Shown piece after piece: positions 35,736 to 47,423 of a stretch of 64,000 nucleotides of DNA. A program made the position numbers and the translations under genes. The DNA is taken from contig CM034141.1 in NCBI GenBank assembly GCA_019914995.1, positions 3,162,001-3,226,000 on the forward strand. Direction: 5' to 3'. Every line of letters begins with the position of its first letter. The first letter of the stretch is position 1. Source of the stretch: Acanthochlamys bracteata. Taxonomy: Eukaryota > Streptophyta > Magnoliopsida > Pandanales > Velloziaceae. The notes under the pieces were generated by a model. It searched no databases. It was given only the letters and a program-made list of their open reading frames with translations, and was not told the DNA's origin.

Positions 35736-36500
35736 ATTAATTTTTTTCTTCCTCTTCAATTCAAGTAAAAAGGATTAACTAGATGCTGGTTGGAGAGTCA
35801 ACATCTCTTCAAGCTTGGCAACCAATCAAGTATACTTTTTCCTGCTTAGTGAAGTAGTAGTCTACTTCTCTGAATCCTTTTGTTACTAATTAAGCTTGTT
35901 AGTTTGCTTGCACATAGATTGGTTTGCCTCAATCTTCTTCCTTTCTCTCTCTTCATTTCAAGCTAAAAGTACAAACTGGATGCAGTTGAAGGTTCAACTT
36001 TCATTGATGTTAGCAATTGTTCAAGCCATTGTTTGCCTGTTTATTTTAGTTGCTCTTCCTTCTGATCTGATTATATTGCAGCACTTTCTGGTGTGCTGAT
36101 TATTTTTTTGTTGTCTTACTTCTCTTAGGTTGAGAAAATAGGAGAGTTCTGGTTAGATAGGCAAGGCTTCTTCACGCAGGCAACCAATTTAGCAATTGCT
36201 TATCTTATCAAAATCCTTTGTTGCTTCACAATTTAGTTTGCTTGCTCCCTGATTATTTTTTCCTATCTTTGTCTTCATTTCCAGGTAAAAGGACTACGCG
36301 GGTGCTGATTGTATGAGGAAACTTCAATGGTATCAGCCAATCAAGTATCTATTTGCCTACATAGTTAAGTTGTCTGCTTCTCCGAAGACTTTTGTTGTTA
36401 ATCATATTTATTAGTTTGCTTGTGTAGTGATTACTTTACCTCTCTTCCTCTACCTTTCAGGTCAGTAGAACCGACGGGCTCCTCTTGAACTATTCTGATT

Positions 36501-36940
36501 CAAGTTAAATATTTTCAATATGTTTGGTTATTCCTCGAAAATGTTGATTAAAACTAGGAATATTAAACATGCCGATCATTATTTGATAGTGTTGATTTCT
36601 GCATACAGATATTGTAGGATAATTCAGTCAAAGACCAAAGCACTACAGAATACCTTGGAATTTAATTCCAGTACATAATCATTATTTATTAGTTATGGAT
36701 TGTAGATGCTTTGTTTTTCTTATTTGTTCTCACTTTAATTCTGCATATTTCTTGTCCCAAGCCCTTATTAGCAAACCTGCTACAGTGAGATAGTGATTTT
36801 ATTATCCTGTTCTATTATGTGTAGCGGAGTATCTAAAACACATCTTGATTTATTTTTACTCTATTAGTTATGTTTGTGTCCATGTCATTTTATTTTCTTG
36901 TAGATTCAGTTTGTGCTAATTAGTGGTTCAAAAGTTCTTT
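36501..36940. other. Spacer after array 5
   Basis: AT-rich, partly similar to 9,700-9,900 (GATGCTTTGTTTTTCTTATT, CTGCATA). No gene seen. Confidence 0.5.
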
Positions 36941-37580
36941 AATGCAGGCAATCAATGAAGGTGGTTTTGCTTAGCTAAGTTGCCTGCTTCTTATTATTAA
37001 CTGGCTGAGTTTCCTTACAAATTGATTGTTCTTCCTGTCCTCATTTCTGTTTTAGGTTTGAATAGCAAAATACGTGCTGATTGGAGGTTCAACTGTTTGT
37101 TAATGCTGGCAATCCATCTAACAGTCACTTTCCTATTAGTTAAGTTGCCAGCTTCTCTGAACCTTTCTATGACTGCTTGATTTTCAGATATTTTAGTTGC
37201 ATGCTGATTAATTTTCTATCTGATCTCCTTGTTCATGATTAAAGAACGAAACTTGTGCCAGTTGGAGGATCAACTTTTCATCATAAGTTGATGAGTTTTC
37301 TTGTGCAACGATTGTCTTTTTTGTCTCCTTTTCTTTTTTAGAATGAAGTACTCGTTGGGATCAACTTTTCCAGTATTCTTGCAAATCAACGTGGTAATCG
37401 CTGCAACTCTTAATTAAGCTGCTTCGTTTTCAGACGATTTCTTTGTTGCTGGTTACATTGTTCAGCTTGTTTGCATAATTATTTTGTTTCCCCTGCCTCC
37501 CTTGGTATTTAGGTCATATCCAACTGATTGCTAATTGGAGGGTCAACATTTATTTAATACATTTAATTAGTAATTTGTAC
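36941..37580 (+). repeat. Exon/intron-like array 6
   Basis: Degenerate units with cores near 36,945, 37,055 (GATTGGAGGTTCAACTG), 37,240 (CAGTTGGAGGATCAACTTTTC), 37,345 and 37,510 (AATTGGAGGGTCAACATTT). Landmarks TTAAGTTGCCAGCTTCTCTGAA and GCTTGTTTGCATAATTATT recur. Confidence 0.8.
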
Positions 37581-38240
37581 TAGTTAGTTCACTTCCAACT
37601 ACCTTAATAAGTCTGCTATTACATTCGTAATAAAATAACTTCTACTAGTTATGTACCGGTCATACTCTCAGTCATGAACCTCAATGATATGCCTCTCTCA
37701 ATACGTAGTATATTTCAAAATCAACTTAGTTTACCTTTGGGTATTGATCACGCTGGAAAATTTCAAATTTGCCATCAAGTATTTGTTTGAGGTGTTTTTA
37801 TTGAATATAGATTGTGGATATTTCACAGTTTTCTTTAGAAATAAATCGACAGCTGCATTTTTTAGTCAACACGATTTGAGTCTGTTAAAAGGACATAAAA
37901 ACTATTACAAGTAGGAAGCAACATAATACATTTAACTTTAATGTAGCTCAATATTATATAGTTACCATATATTTATCCGTAAGATTTTTTGGAAAAAGTG
38001 CCTAATAATTTTAGATATCTACTGATTGGTGAAAACTCTACTTATGGATAGTCTTACTACTGAGGAAATTTATCTTTCAGAGAAATAAAATTATTGCACT
38101 AAGGTATTTAGAATCAAAGTAGATATTATCGATTTCTCCTTTTATTTTCTCTTGTCTACTAAGTCTATTAGTTGGTTAATGGGCTAGATATTCTAGAAAT
38201 TGTGAAGTACCAAGGTCCACTTTCACAGTAAGGTTGCTAT
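37581..38240 (+). repeat. Spacer module (paralogues 15.9-16.4 and 6.85-7.2 kb)
   Basis: 37,690-37,960 matches 15,870-16,130 (ATCAAGTATTTG, GATTTGAGTCTGTTAAAAGG). 37,930-38,230 matches 6,890-7,210 (TACTGATTGGTGAAAACTCT, GGGCTAGATATTCTAGAAAT). Non-coding. Confidence 0.7.
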
Positions 38241-39780
38241 GTTAGTACTTCACAAAGAGCAGTTTTTGGTTTTGGAGAGTCAACTCTTCTTGAACATGTG
38301 CAAACAATGAAGCATTTACTTGACTCCTAGTTAATTTGTCTGCTTCACTTTCTTAGTTTGGTTGCACATCATTAGTTTTTCCAGCTCCGTCTACATTTGA
38401 AGTTAAAAGAACCAACTGAGCAGTGGTTAGAGGGCCAACTTTCTTCAATGCAGGCGATTGACCAAGCAGTCATGTTCTTGCTTAGTTATGCTGCTTGCGT
38501 CTCTGACTTCATTTTTTCATGCTACAATGCTTAGTTTGCTTGCACATAGATTGTTACTCCTCAATCCTTGTCATTTTAGGTTGAGAGAACCTTTGGGTTT
38601 TTGGTTGTAGGGTAATTGATCCAAATTTTTGCTTCCCTATTTGTCTGAAGCCTTCCGCTGCTACTAGGTTTTCCGTAGTTTGCTTTGATACTCATTATTT
38701 ATACATGCTTGTCCATAGATATATCTAAAATAACTTGATCGTACCTATCGGTTTGTCTCTTCGATTGACTTTTCTACTCTCAGTTAGTGTATAATTTTGT
38801 CATTTTATCTCTGAAGATAAAACGTTGTACCTTGTATTAGAGGTTAGTGGTGGTTAGCGGCTCAACTTTCTTCAATACAGGCAATCATTCCAACTAGTTT
38901 AGTTGCCTGCTTCTGCATCCTTTTCTTGCTGCTTAACTTGTTGAGATTTTCTTATTTTTTATTGTTTTAGTTGACGTCCTTTTTGTTTTAGAACCAAAGA
39001 AGTGCTGCTTGGAAGGTCAACCTCTTAATGGCATCGATTAGGAAGCGCTCCTGTTTAGTTAAGCTGCCTGATTTTCTGAACCTTCTATTAGTGCTTAAGT
39101 TTCATTTGTTTTTGTCACTTTCAAATCATATTCCATTCATTTGCTTAATGTTAGGATAAAAGAACCAATACTACTGGAGAAACAACTTCCTCTCAAATCA
39201 GATAATGAAGCGGTCATTTCCTACTTACCTAAGTTGCCAGCTTCTCAAATCTATTAGTCTTAACTTGCGGAGTTTGCTTTTGTAATTATTATTTACGGTC
39301 TTCTTATTTGTTTATAGGTCAACAGAGCCAATAAGTTCCTTATCAGAGAGTCAATGTCTCCCTCAGCATAATAGGTTGGACTATCCTAATGAAAATGGGC
39401 TGGAGGTGAACATTCATCAATACGATCAAGCAATTGGTTTTCTATTTAAGTCAAGTTTGCTACATCTCTGGTGGTTGGAATCATCAGCTTTCTTCTATGC
39501 AGTCTTGATGTTTTGACGTTTTTTATTTGTACCTCTTTATTTTAGGTTAAAAGAACTACAGGGTAGATGTCAGGTGGAGGGCCAACTTTCTTCTATAAGA
39601 TGGCCTGCCTTTCTGTATCCTTTTCCTGTTCCTTGTCTTGTTGGCTTGCATACTAAATGCTTTTTCATCCTTCGTTGTTTTATGCTAATAGAACAAATTA
39701 CAAAGAATTTAAATTTTTTTGATACTGATTTTCTCACTGCACTTCGTTTGTCTCCCTCTGTTCTTTGTTAATACTTGATT
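38241..39780 (+). repeat. Exon/intron-like array 7 (matches array 1)
   Basis: Units with cores near 38,280, 38,405, 38,580, 38,850, 38,995, 39,155, 39,315 and 39,545. From 38,860 to 39,720 this array follows 7,240-8,250 unit by unit (CCAAAGAAGTGCTGCTTGGA, TCAAATCAGATAATGA, GTCAACAGAGCCAATAA, AGGGCCAACTTTCTTCTAT). This shows that the arrays were duplicated as blocks after they formed. Confidence 0.85.
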
Positions 39781-39897
39781 TGTCCAAATTCCTTGAACCA
39801 TCACAATGGAGATGGAAAGCGTACTGGATACTTACAGTTGATGTTCCAAACTAAGAAAATTAATAACTTTACGGTGTGTTTGGATGGGATGTTTATC

Positions 39898-40112
39898 AGG
39901 GCATGTTTGGCTTTACTTTTATTCCTTTTCTTTTCAATTTTTATTTTACGTTTTTTAATAAAATTTTTATAGTATTTTACAGAATTTATTTAAAATTTTA
40001 GAAGATGCAGAAAAGTTAAGTAAAAAAGGTAAAGTTTGTCTTTTCAAAAAGAATGAAAATATTTTTCATTTTAAAAGAACTTTTTTTTGAAAGCACTTTC
40101 AAACTTTCCCAT
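39898..40112. mobile_element. Diverged Tourist-like MITE, copy 4
   Basis: Begins GGGCATGTTTGGC and ends near TTTCAAACTTTCCC. The interior resembles copies 1-3 (TTTTTATTTTACGTTTTTTA, GAATTTATTTAAAATTTTAGAA, TTTTCAAAAAGAATGAAAA). The target duplication is not preserved. It marks the right edge of locus copy B. Confidence 0.5.
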
Positions 40113-40506
40113 TACAGTGTTTGGATTGTATAGTAATAAGGAAGAGGAAGGAGAATGAAAGAAAGAGTTTGGAAAGTAAGAGGAAGGAAAGAGTAAAGGT
40201 TTAATGTTGTTTGGATAAATTAGAAAGTAGAAAGAAAAATAGAAGTAAATTGTGTTTGAATTAGAAGAGTAAAGAGAAGAGTAATAAAAAAAAAATTATG
40301 AATAAAAGACAACAGTGCTCTCTGTTGTATGTAATTTGTTTTTCAATTAGATTACTAGTTGCAAGCTATTAGTTGCAAAGCTAAAATGCAAGCTATTATA
40401 TAAATATTTTAGGATGTTTCAGGACCAATATAGTGATGAAGACAGCAATCCCTAATTAACAGTTGTTTAAAATTGCTTTGCACATTGAAATAACAAGCAC
40501 CATGGC
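40113..40506. other. Purine-rich non-coding stretch
   Basis: 40,130-40,290 is rich in GGAAGGAAAGAG-type runs and GTTTGGAT motifs, possibly part of another GTTTGG-ended element. Nothing else seen. Confidence 0.35.
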
Positions 40507-42728
40507 CATAGTTGTAAGAACTGGTCCGGACATCGAATCGAAAAATTGTCCGGGTCATGGTTCTCAGATTGATCTGTTGGGTAAATCGGTCGAACCGTCA
40601 AGTCAATAATGTTAAAGTATTTTTAACTAATAATAACAATAATCATAATGAGAAATCTATTGCCATCATGGTACTACCAACAATAATAACAGCAGCAACC
40701 ACAGTAAAAAATTAGAGTATTTTTATTATGGCATTACTATCTGTTATGTTTTCCTGTAAGATTAACTCAAGAAGGGAGGGGTGAATTGAGTTAGTCAATA
40801 AAAATTTTCGTCAAGCTTAGTTATCCTACTGGCAGCAAGTTTTCAGCCGGCTGTGTCAATTCTGTAACCTGCAGACAGAGAGAGTTAGAGTGTTTACTGA
40901 CACAAATAAAAATGTAGTACTCAGGATATTTAACGTGGTTCGGCAAAATCTCTTTGCCTACATCCACGGTCGCTCTATCACTAGAGCCAAAGCTTCACTA
41001 AATCTTTAATAAGCTACAAATACACCTAGAGCAAAGTGCTTCACCAAACACACTTACTCTACCGGGTTTCTTCACCAAGACAATCCCTAACAGCCTACTA
41101 GACACACCTGTCCCCCTGGCTGATTTACTAGCTCTATTATAAGGTCTAAGAGCTTTCACCAAGCTCCACCTGAGCTTCCTTTCCGGTGCCCGCAGCATCA
41201 CCTTCACAATGTCAGTAAAAGGTTACAAGAAAGATAAACAGAAATTGAGCACAGGATCTATCTCATGTGAGTTATGTGTTCATGAAGTATTTTGAATGAG
41301 ATGATCAGATATGCTGCTGAGAGATTTCTTTAGTGTGATAAGCAGCAAGATTTGATGTTTGTGTAGAGAAGTAAAGTTCTTGTGTATCTCTGTTTTGCTT
41401 GTGTTCTCTCTTCTATTTCTTTGTTGCTGTGACTCCCTTCTTATAGTGTTTCTTCTCTGTGCAGGAACCGTTGAAAAATGTTGCCGTTGGCGCTCTTTTT
41501 CATGGGTGGTTCTTCACGTTAGAGAAAAGAGAGCGATTTGCCCAATGTTAATCAACCGCTTCCTCAATTGCTTTTTACCGCATTTTTTGCAATGTCTCCG
41601 TGGCATTAAATGCGTTGTAAAGATTTGAATTTGCCGCCAGCGGTTAAGAGCTTACTATAGCTAAGCTTCTGTCTAAAGATAGATGAGCTGATTTGGCTTG
41701 TCCATATTTAATCCATCGCTGGTTGACTGCTTGATTTGATTAAAGATCTTGACTTGTATAATGTGCTTTCTTCCCTTGATTATTGAGCTTTCCATTTCTG
41801 TGAAATTGAATATGATTTTTGCTCGTTGTAGATCTTCTATTTGAATTGCTTCAATGCGTTGTGAGTCAAGAAGATTTTTGAAGTAAGGAAAGTTTTGTTG
41901 CTGTTGAACCCAAAGCTCTGTTTTGAAACAGAGAGGTCTTCTTGTGCTTCAGTGGTTAAGCAGCTGACTGCAATATGACTATAGCATTCTCTGTTCCGTA
42001 TGCTGTTTAATTTGTAGTAGCATGTGATTGGTCAGTATAATGGTATTTATTTTTTATCATTTGTAAATAAAATGATCTTTGTTTGTCTAATCCTGCAGAA
42101 CTTGATTTCAGATTATTAGTCTAATATAAATCATAGTTCTTAATTCTTTGTTATCATCAAAATTGTCTTTATAGTTCCAACACTATCAACAACAACAACA
42201 ACAAAAAAATCAGTGAAAATTAAATTATTGCCACCATGGCATTACCACTACCAACAATAATAATACAACGAAAATTTATAATAAAAAATATTTAAATAAA
42301 TTAGAAAATTAGAAGAAAATAAAATCATAAAATAGATAAATCATAAAAGAGATATAACTAACTTTTTTAAATATACATATTTGAGTCTGAATATTTACAA
42401 TATAAAAATTTAAAGATCACTAATAATTGATATTTACAAATACGACATAATCAATTGTATTTTGCATTATCACATCCAAATACAAAATCTAAACTATATA
42501 TTATTTTCAACATAGGGCTATTAATAATTTTTTTGCATTAAATATATCATCAATTTAAAATTTTTTAATTAATTTTTCTAAAATTTTATTTAATTCGATT
42601 TGACCCAGGCGGGCAGGTCGATCAGATTAAAGCGGATCAAAATGGATCAAAGCGAGTCAAAACGAGTCAATTGCACAGACGGTTTTTTTTGCAAATCCGG
42701 ACGGTTGGGTATGGATCTGACAACTATG
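40507..42728. mobile_element. hAT-like DNA element split by a solo LTR
   Basis: The ends CATAGTTGT and ACAACTATG are perfect 8-9 bp inverted repeats. The flanks ACCATGGC (40,499-40,506) and ATCATGAC (42,729-42,736) match at six of eight positions, the two differences being transitions, which fits an aged 8-bp hAT target duplication. Subterminal regions carry ACTGGTCCGGACATCGAA-like and CCGGACGGTTGGGTA-like sequence. No transposase frame is present, so it is non-autonomous. Without the inserted LTR the element is about 0.78 kb. The inner sequence contains simple CAACAATAATAACA runs. Confidence 0.7.
40742..42182 (-). mobile_element. Solo LTR, Sirevirus family of 49-57 kb (fossil)
   Basis: On the minus strand it starts TGTTGGAACTATAAAGACAA and ends ATAACA, like the LTRs at 56,223 and 62,740. 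It shares their landmarks (TTTTGATGATAACAAAGAA, GGTTACAG..TTGACACAGCC, AATTCACCCCTCCC). It is flanked by a perfect 5-bp duplication CTATC (40,737-40,741 and 42,183-42,187), with no internal retroelement sequence beside it, so it is a solo LTR left by LTR-LTR recombination. It inserted into the hAT-like element. Length is 1,441 bp. Its divergence from the other LTRs is visibly larger than that between the two LTRs of the 48-58 kb copy. Confidence 0.9.
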
Positions 42729-42736
42729 ATCATGAC

Positions 42737-43170
42737 ATGAGCAAGTATTACTTCAATTGAAACTATAACATTGAAATAACATATGTTCAACATTACGAAA
42801 ATGACACTTTCAAATTGAAGTCCTCCAGCTAATATAGAAGATAATTGTATAATTGAATGATCAAAAAATACTATCATTTCTCTTCCTAAAAATGTTCTCA
42901 ACTTAGGAAGGTGGTCGTCCTATTCAATTCATTGCGAACTTGATTTACGCCGCAGAAGTACTGGCAGTACTAGACTCGCTACAAAAAAGGATTGCAGTAT
43001 TAGTGCCAGCAGAGAAGTGAATGTCATTTACAAAAACATTCTACAAGTTGGAAACCAGAACAACCATTCAAGAACTACTATTACTGCCATTCTAGAACTA
43101 CTGATACAATCATTCTAGAACTACTCATACTAAGCAATTCTATCGCGGTATCAAAAAACACGCACTATTT
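42737..43170. other. Unassigned stretch
   Basis: Mixed non-coding sequence with a local repeat of CATTCTAGAACTACT near 43,090-43,130. The 84-codon minus-strand frame at 42,647-42,901 overlaps the hAT end and has no domain. Confidence 0.4.
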
Positions 43171-43273
43171 TCAGTTGGATGGGAGCTTCTTGGTGTGCTT
43201 GTAGTAGCGGGCAAGGCAATGAATCTTGCTCTCCACCAAAATGAGCCCAAACTTGGAATCCTTTGACCAAGGC
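43171..43273 (-). pseudogene. RPS13: 40S ribosomal protein S13 (uS15) exon fragment
   Basis: The minus-strand frame reads [20 protein letters not shown] and then [11 protein letters not shown] before a stop. This is the C-terminal part of eukaryotic uS15, whose usual wording is [28 protein letters not shown].WKYES. The functional protein sits in the small ribosomal subunit. Here the final WKYES.. tail is lost: the TGG codon expected for W reads TGA, and sequence homology stops soon after. An intact acceptor ATTGCAG| precedes the exon at 43,274, so the fragment came from genomic DNA with its intron and is not a retrocopy. Upstream exons are not visible. It may have been carried by one of the neighbouring transposable elements. 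Confidence 0.8.
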
Positions 43274-43668
43274 CTGCAATATCACGTTTTACAATGAAAC
43301 AACGAACTATAAGGGAAAATAAGAGAAGGAAAAGAAGACGAACAAGGCGCAGATGGATGAAACAAGTAAAGGTGACGAATTATACTAGAAGAAGAAATAT
43401 TATACTCTCATTGCCATTCTTGAAGATACGTACATCTACTTATACTCATAGCTACAACTCTAGTTGGGTAGACTTTTAGTACAACTGTAATACTTTTACC
43501 TAAACAATTCCTAGACAACACGATGACTAACTTCTTTCAAACTCAAGACTCCTAACAACTGAAAACTCCTAATTGATCAAATCACTTGAAACTACGACTT
43601 AAACTCCCACTAGCTAATCAATTCACAAATATTGAAGCTGCGACTAGTGTCTACTACATTGGTTAACA
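43274..43668. other. Unassigned stretch, possible captured intron
   Basis: Purine-rich AAGAGAAGGAAAAGAAGACG near 43,320 and otherwise AT-rich sequence with no clear feature. The part next to 43,274 may be the intron preceding the uS15 exon. Confidence 0.35.
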
Positions 43669-46600
43669 TTACGCGTTACTGCATGAGCATCCTACACAAC
43701 TTGATCTCTTAGCTTGCATAGGCATCTCCCCTTCTTTGGTAACTTCAGGTTCAACACTACAACCCATTGCATTTCCCTCCTCTGAACATTTGACCTCGTC
43801 CTTGAGGCGGCCAGCAACTGGAGCCGAATCGATCGAACACTCAAGAGTACCATGGTTGATTTTATTGTGTTCTACCTCAGTCATTGGTAGCATCTCTTGT
43901 TCAAGCGACAACATCAGTTGTTTGGGAAGTTCTGGAGGGACGAAACGGCCTTCTTTATGCTGTGAAACATGGACAAACTGAATGAATTCGAGACTCAACT
44001 GGCAGCTTAAGTTTCTATGCAACTGGTCTTATCTTTTGTAATATCTCATATGTACCAAAACCGGTGGCGTTATTTATGGTTACGTCGTTCAGCTAAGGAG
44101 GACAGCCGATAAGGTTGTAGTTTAAGGAACACATAATCACCTACTTGAAATTATTTATCTCATCTTCTGCGATCCGCAAGTTGTTTCATCAATTTTGTGC
44201 TTTAGAGAGATGTTGGTGTAGCTCGTGTAAATTAATGTCTCATTCCCTTAGTTGCACGCCAGCAACGTCCGATTGTCCTTGACTGGTTGAGTATGACACC
44301 AATGGCGATTGTGACCTCCCATATACACCGCCTCAAAAGGGAGAGATATTGGTAGATGAGTGAAAACATATATTATAGGAGTACTTTGTCTAATGAAGCC
44401 AACCCATCCAATGGCGAGGTGCTCACCAACAAAACAGAGCAAGTATGTTTCCAAACCACGATTAACAATTTCATATTGGCATACATTTGAGGATGATATA
44501 AAGAACTCATATGGAAGGAAATACAGGGTCGCTATCCGATACAATGGAAGCCGGCATCCCATGTAACATGATAATTTCTTTAGCAATAACACTAGCAACA
44601 CTTGTCTCTATGTAGGGATGTTGGAGAGGAATGAAGTGCGCATGTTTAGACAACCGATGAACAACGACCATCACCACATACTTTCCTTCGTATAGCGGAA
44701 GCCCCTCAATAAAATCCATTGAAATTTCCGACCAAATTTTGTCCGGAATAGGCAGTGGTTGTAGCAGTCCAGCAGGACAAAGCTCTTCTGTTTTGGCTAA
44801 AGGACAAGTAATGCATGCCGCAATATAACAGTGAATGTCTTTAGACAAGTTGCCCTATAGAACTGTTGGGAGAGCCATTTGTATGTTCAGAAATGTCAGC
44901 CGTGGCCACCATAGGCAGGGTTGTGAGCTTCTAAAAGGAGTTAAGCACGTAATGCTGCATCATTAGGAACCTATATGCGGCCACAGTATAGTAAGAATCC
45001 GCAAACTGTTTCCATATCCGATTGAGACCCTTCCACGGCAATAGAGAGTAGTGAGTTAACCACAGGATCCTTCTCTCAAGCGTGTTGTAAGTCATCCGAA
45101 AAGGATGATGAGAAGTGGTGATGGCTACAAGCAGTTCTCTTGAAGAACGTGACAAGGCATCTACCACTGTGTTGTGTCTTCCAATACGATATTCGATCTT
45201 ATAATTATATCCCATAAGCTTTACTAGCCACTTATGTTGATCTTTAGAGATTAGCTGCTGTGCTAGGAGGTATTTGAGATTTAAATGATCGGTTAAAACA
45301 GTGAACCGATGACTAATGAGGTACGGACGCCGTTTCTACACGGCTTTTTCTATAGCACCAACGCCATGAGTTCTTTCTCGTAGGTTGACTTCGCCGCTGC
45401 CGTGGGTGAGAGGGCTTTGATGAAGAAATCCACTAGGCGCATGTTTTGTGTTAGGAAAGCACCAACACCCTTGCCTAATGCGTTAGTCTCTATGGTAAAA
45501 GGTTGATTGAAGTCGGGTGTTGTAAGGACTGATGTGGTTGGCACGCGTTTCTTCAAGCATTTGAAGGTTGCTTGCGCTTCAATTGCCCATGAAAAAGTCT
45601 TTCTTTAGCAAAACCGTGAGTGGGGCTGCAATAATGCTAGTCTTTGACAAATCGGCAGTAATATCCAGTTAGATCCAAAAAACCTCACAACGTAATGACT
45701 GTAGAGAGAGTTAGACATTCCTGAATTGCCTCGACTTTAGTTGGATTTATTGTAATACCTTCCTTGGAAATGATAAGACCAAAGTATTCTAGTTCTCGGC
45801 AACCAAATTTGAACTTTGATAGATTGGTATAGAGCCGTTGCCTCTAGAAAAGAGAAAATATAGTGGCAAGGTGCGGCAGATTGTCTTGCCAATTGATGCT
45901 AAACACCCAAAATGTCATCAAAGAAAATCAAGACAAACTTATGAAGATTGGGTCTAAACACTTCGTTCACCAAGGACTAGAAGGTTGCTGGAGCATTTGT
46001 TAACTTGAACGGCATGACGAGAAACTTGTAATGGCTATTATGCATTCGAAAAGCCGTCTTATTACGTCTTCTTCTTTAACATGAATTTGATGATCACTCG
46101 ATTTGAGATCCTCATTTGGAGAAAATGCATATGCCATTAAGCTCATCCAATAGTTCATCTATAAAGGGAATTGGATACTTCCCTTTGATAGTGATCTAAT
46201 TGAGTGCACGGTAATCAATACAAAACCTCTACGATTTTCTTCATTAGTAACACTGGTGACGAAAAAGCTTAACAAGTTGGCTTAATTATGCCTTGAGACA
46301 ACATCTCAGCCACGACTTTCTCAATCTCTGTTTCCTACACATGTTGGTACCTATAAGGTCGAACGTTCGCCGAAGGTGCACCTAGCATCAAGGGAATGCC
46401 ATGATCATGGCTTCTCCTTGGCGGTAGGCCAAGAATTAGCTTGAAAAAGTAATGGTACTTGTCCAGCATCGACTGAAGTTCAGTGTGTAGTTCCTCTGTA
46501 GTTTGAGTGGCTGTTGTATTGATCATCATTAGCAGAAGAGAGAACAGTAACTGCCCAGCATGCAAGTCAATTGCGAAATTCCCCCTTCTCGAATTCCTTG

Positions 46601-46700
46601 CAAAATGAACTTGCGATCATGCAAACAAAATTGCATGTCGGAACAACCCCAATTACAAATGACATATCCCAAACTTTTTAACCACTGAATTTCGAGTACA
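43669..46700 (-). mobile_element. Ty3/gypsy retrotransposon pol remnant (fossil)
   Basis: Read on the minus strand, recognisable parts follow the gypsy order. They are the start of reverse transcriptase near 46.3-46.6 kb (LPPRRSHDHGIPLMLGAPSA), RNase H near 45.1-45.6 kb (PFTIETNALGKGVGAFL; YRIGRHNTVVDALSR), integrase near 44.2-44.9 kb (SMDFIEGLP; VVVHRLSKHAHFIPL), and a C-terminal stretch after integrase near 43.7-44.0 kb (FVHVSQHKEGRFVPPELP). No LTRs were identified. The copy is heavily broken, with many breaks, and clearly old. The order RT-RNase H-integrase separates it from Ty1/copia. Confidence 0.85.
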
Positions 46701-46839
46701 AGATGCAAACCTCATAGGAAAAAGGATAGGCGTCAATGACCACTTCAGCCGCTTGTATTTCCAGTGGTACCCTCTTATAAATCATTTCAATGGATTGTGG
46801 TCGCCAATGGCTAGCTCCACCTTAAGTGGTTCAAACAAT
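46701..46839. other. Junction between the gypsy remnant and the CACTA end
   Basis: Short stretch with no assigned feature. It contains TCCACCTTAAGTGGTTC. Confidence 0.4.
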
Positions 46840-47056
46840 AGCGACCATGGAGCAGTTGGTCGTTGTTGCTTAGAAAACAACGATTAGCCAACACGTGGTC
46901 GCTAGCTTGAACCAATAGCGACTAGTTTGGTAGTATGATCGCTGTTATTAGCATAATAGCGACCGACGTCAAATCAAGCGCTGTTATTATATGATAGCGA
47001 CCAAGAGTGGTTGATCGCGGTTACCCTAGTCGCTAATAATATTTTTTCTTATAGTG
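46840..47056. mobile_element. CACTA (En/Spm-like) terminus with subterminal repeats
   Basis: Ends ATTTTTTCTTATAGTG, which on the other strand is CACTATAAGAAAAAAT, the standard terminus of plant CACTA elements. The preceding ~190 bp hold about ten copies of TAGCGAC / GTCGCTA or close variants in both orientations (AATAGCGACC, GTGGTCGCTAGC, AATAGCGACTAG, GATAGCGACC, AGTCGCTAATAA). Such subterminal arrays bind the transposase in this family. The element extends leftward. No second CACTA end was found to the left, and the gypsy remnant and uS15 fragment may lie inside it. Confidence 0.75.
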
Positions 47057-47397
47057 CTGGTGCCTAATTCCGTTGCTAGTGCCGTTTAGCATCATTGGAT
47101 GCTCTAATTTCAATCAAGCATAGAAGTGGCAGCATGATCTTCTACTTTAGTTCAACTTAAAGTGAAGAGGTGAGTGATTCTGTATGATAGTCTCGCAAAG
47201 CTTCTTCTTGTGTCATTTTTTTTCCTAATTAATGCTGATGACCCATTATTTATGAATGCAGACAACAAGGAGAAGAAAGAGAGCTTCAAGAGTGTAATGT
47301 TGAAGTGTGTGTGAATGTTTTGTAAAGTGTAATTTAGAGGCATAATGTAGTGTTGTGAATGAAACGTCAAAGCATTGAATGAACTTTTTTAATGAAC
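47057..47397. other. Non-coding stretch beside the CACTA end
   Basis: No gene or element border recognised. GTGAATG-type motifs begin near 47,310. Confidence 0.4.
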
Positions 47398-47423
47398 TTT
47401 TTTTTTTTTTTTTTTTTTTTTTT
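47398..47423 (+). repeat. Poly(T) run
   Basis: An uninterrupted run of 26 T. It could be the reversed poly(A) of a retroposed sequence, but nothing to its left reads as one. Confidence 0.9.

Larger units (their letters stand above)
34735..36500 (+). repeat. Exon/intron-like array 5, right part
   Basis: Units with cores near 34,740, 34,895, 35,135, 35,257, 35,756, 35,958, 36,126, 36,280 and 36,461. Spacing is mostly 150-190 bp once the organellar insert is removed. The units at 35,257 and 35,756 are close relatives (CAACATCTCTTCAAGCTT, CAACCAATCAAGTATA) flanking that insert. The array ends with the terminal variant GGTCAGTAGAACCGACGGGC. Confidence 0.85.

Noticed and set aside
41359-41628. 89-codon plus-strand frame rich in Leu and Cys
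   Set aside because: Lies within the minus-strand solo LTR and is equivalent to the antisense LTR frames.
42978-43020. CTACAAAAAAGG as the missing CACTA end
   Set aside because: Lacks the CACTA start and has no TAGCGAC repeats nearby.
47398-47423. Poly(T) as the tail of a processed pseudogene
   Set aside because: No gene-like sequence in the expected orientation lies beside it.
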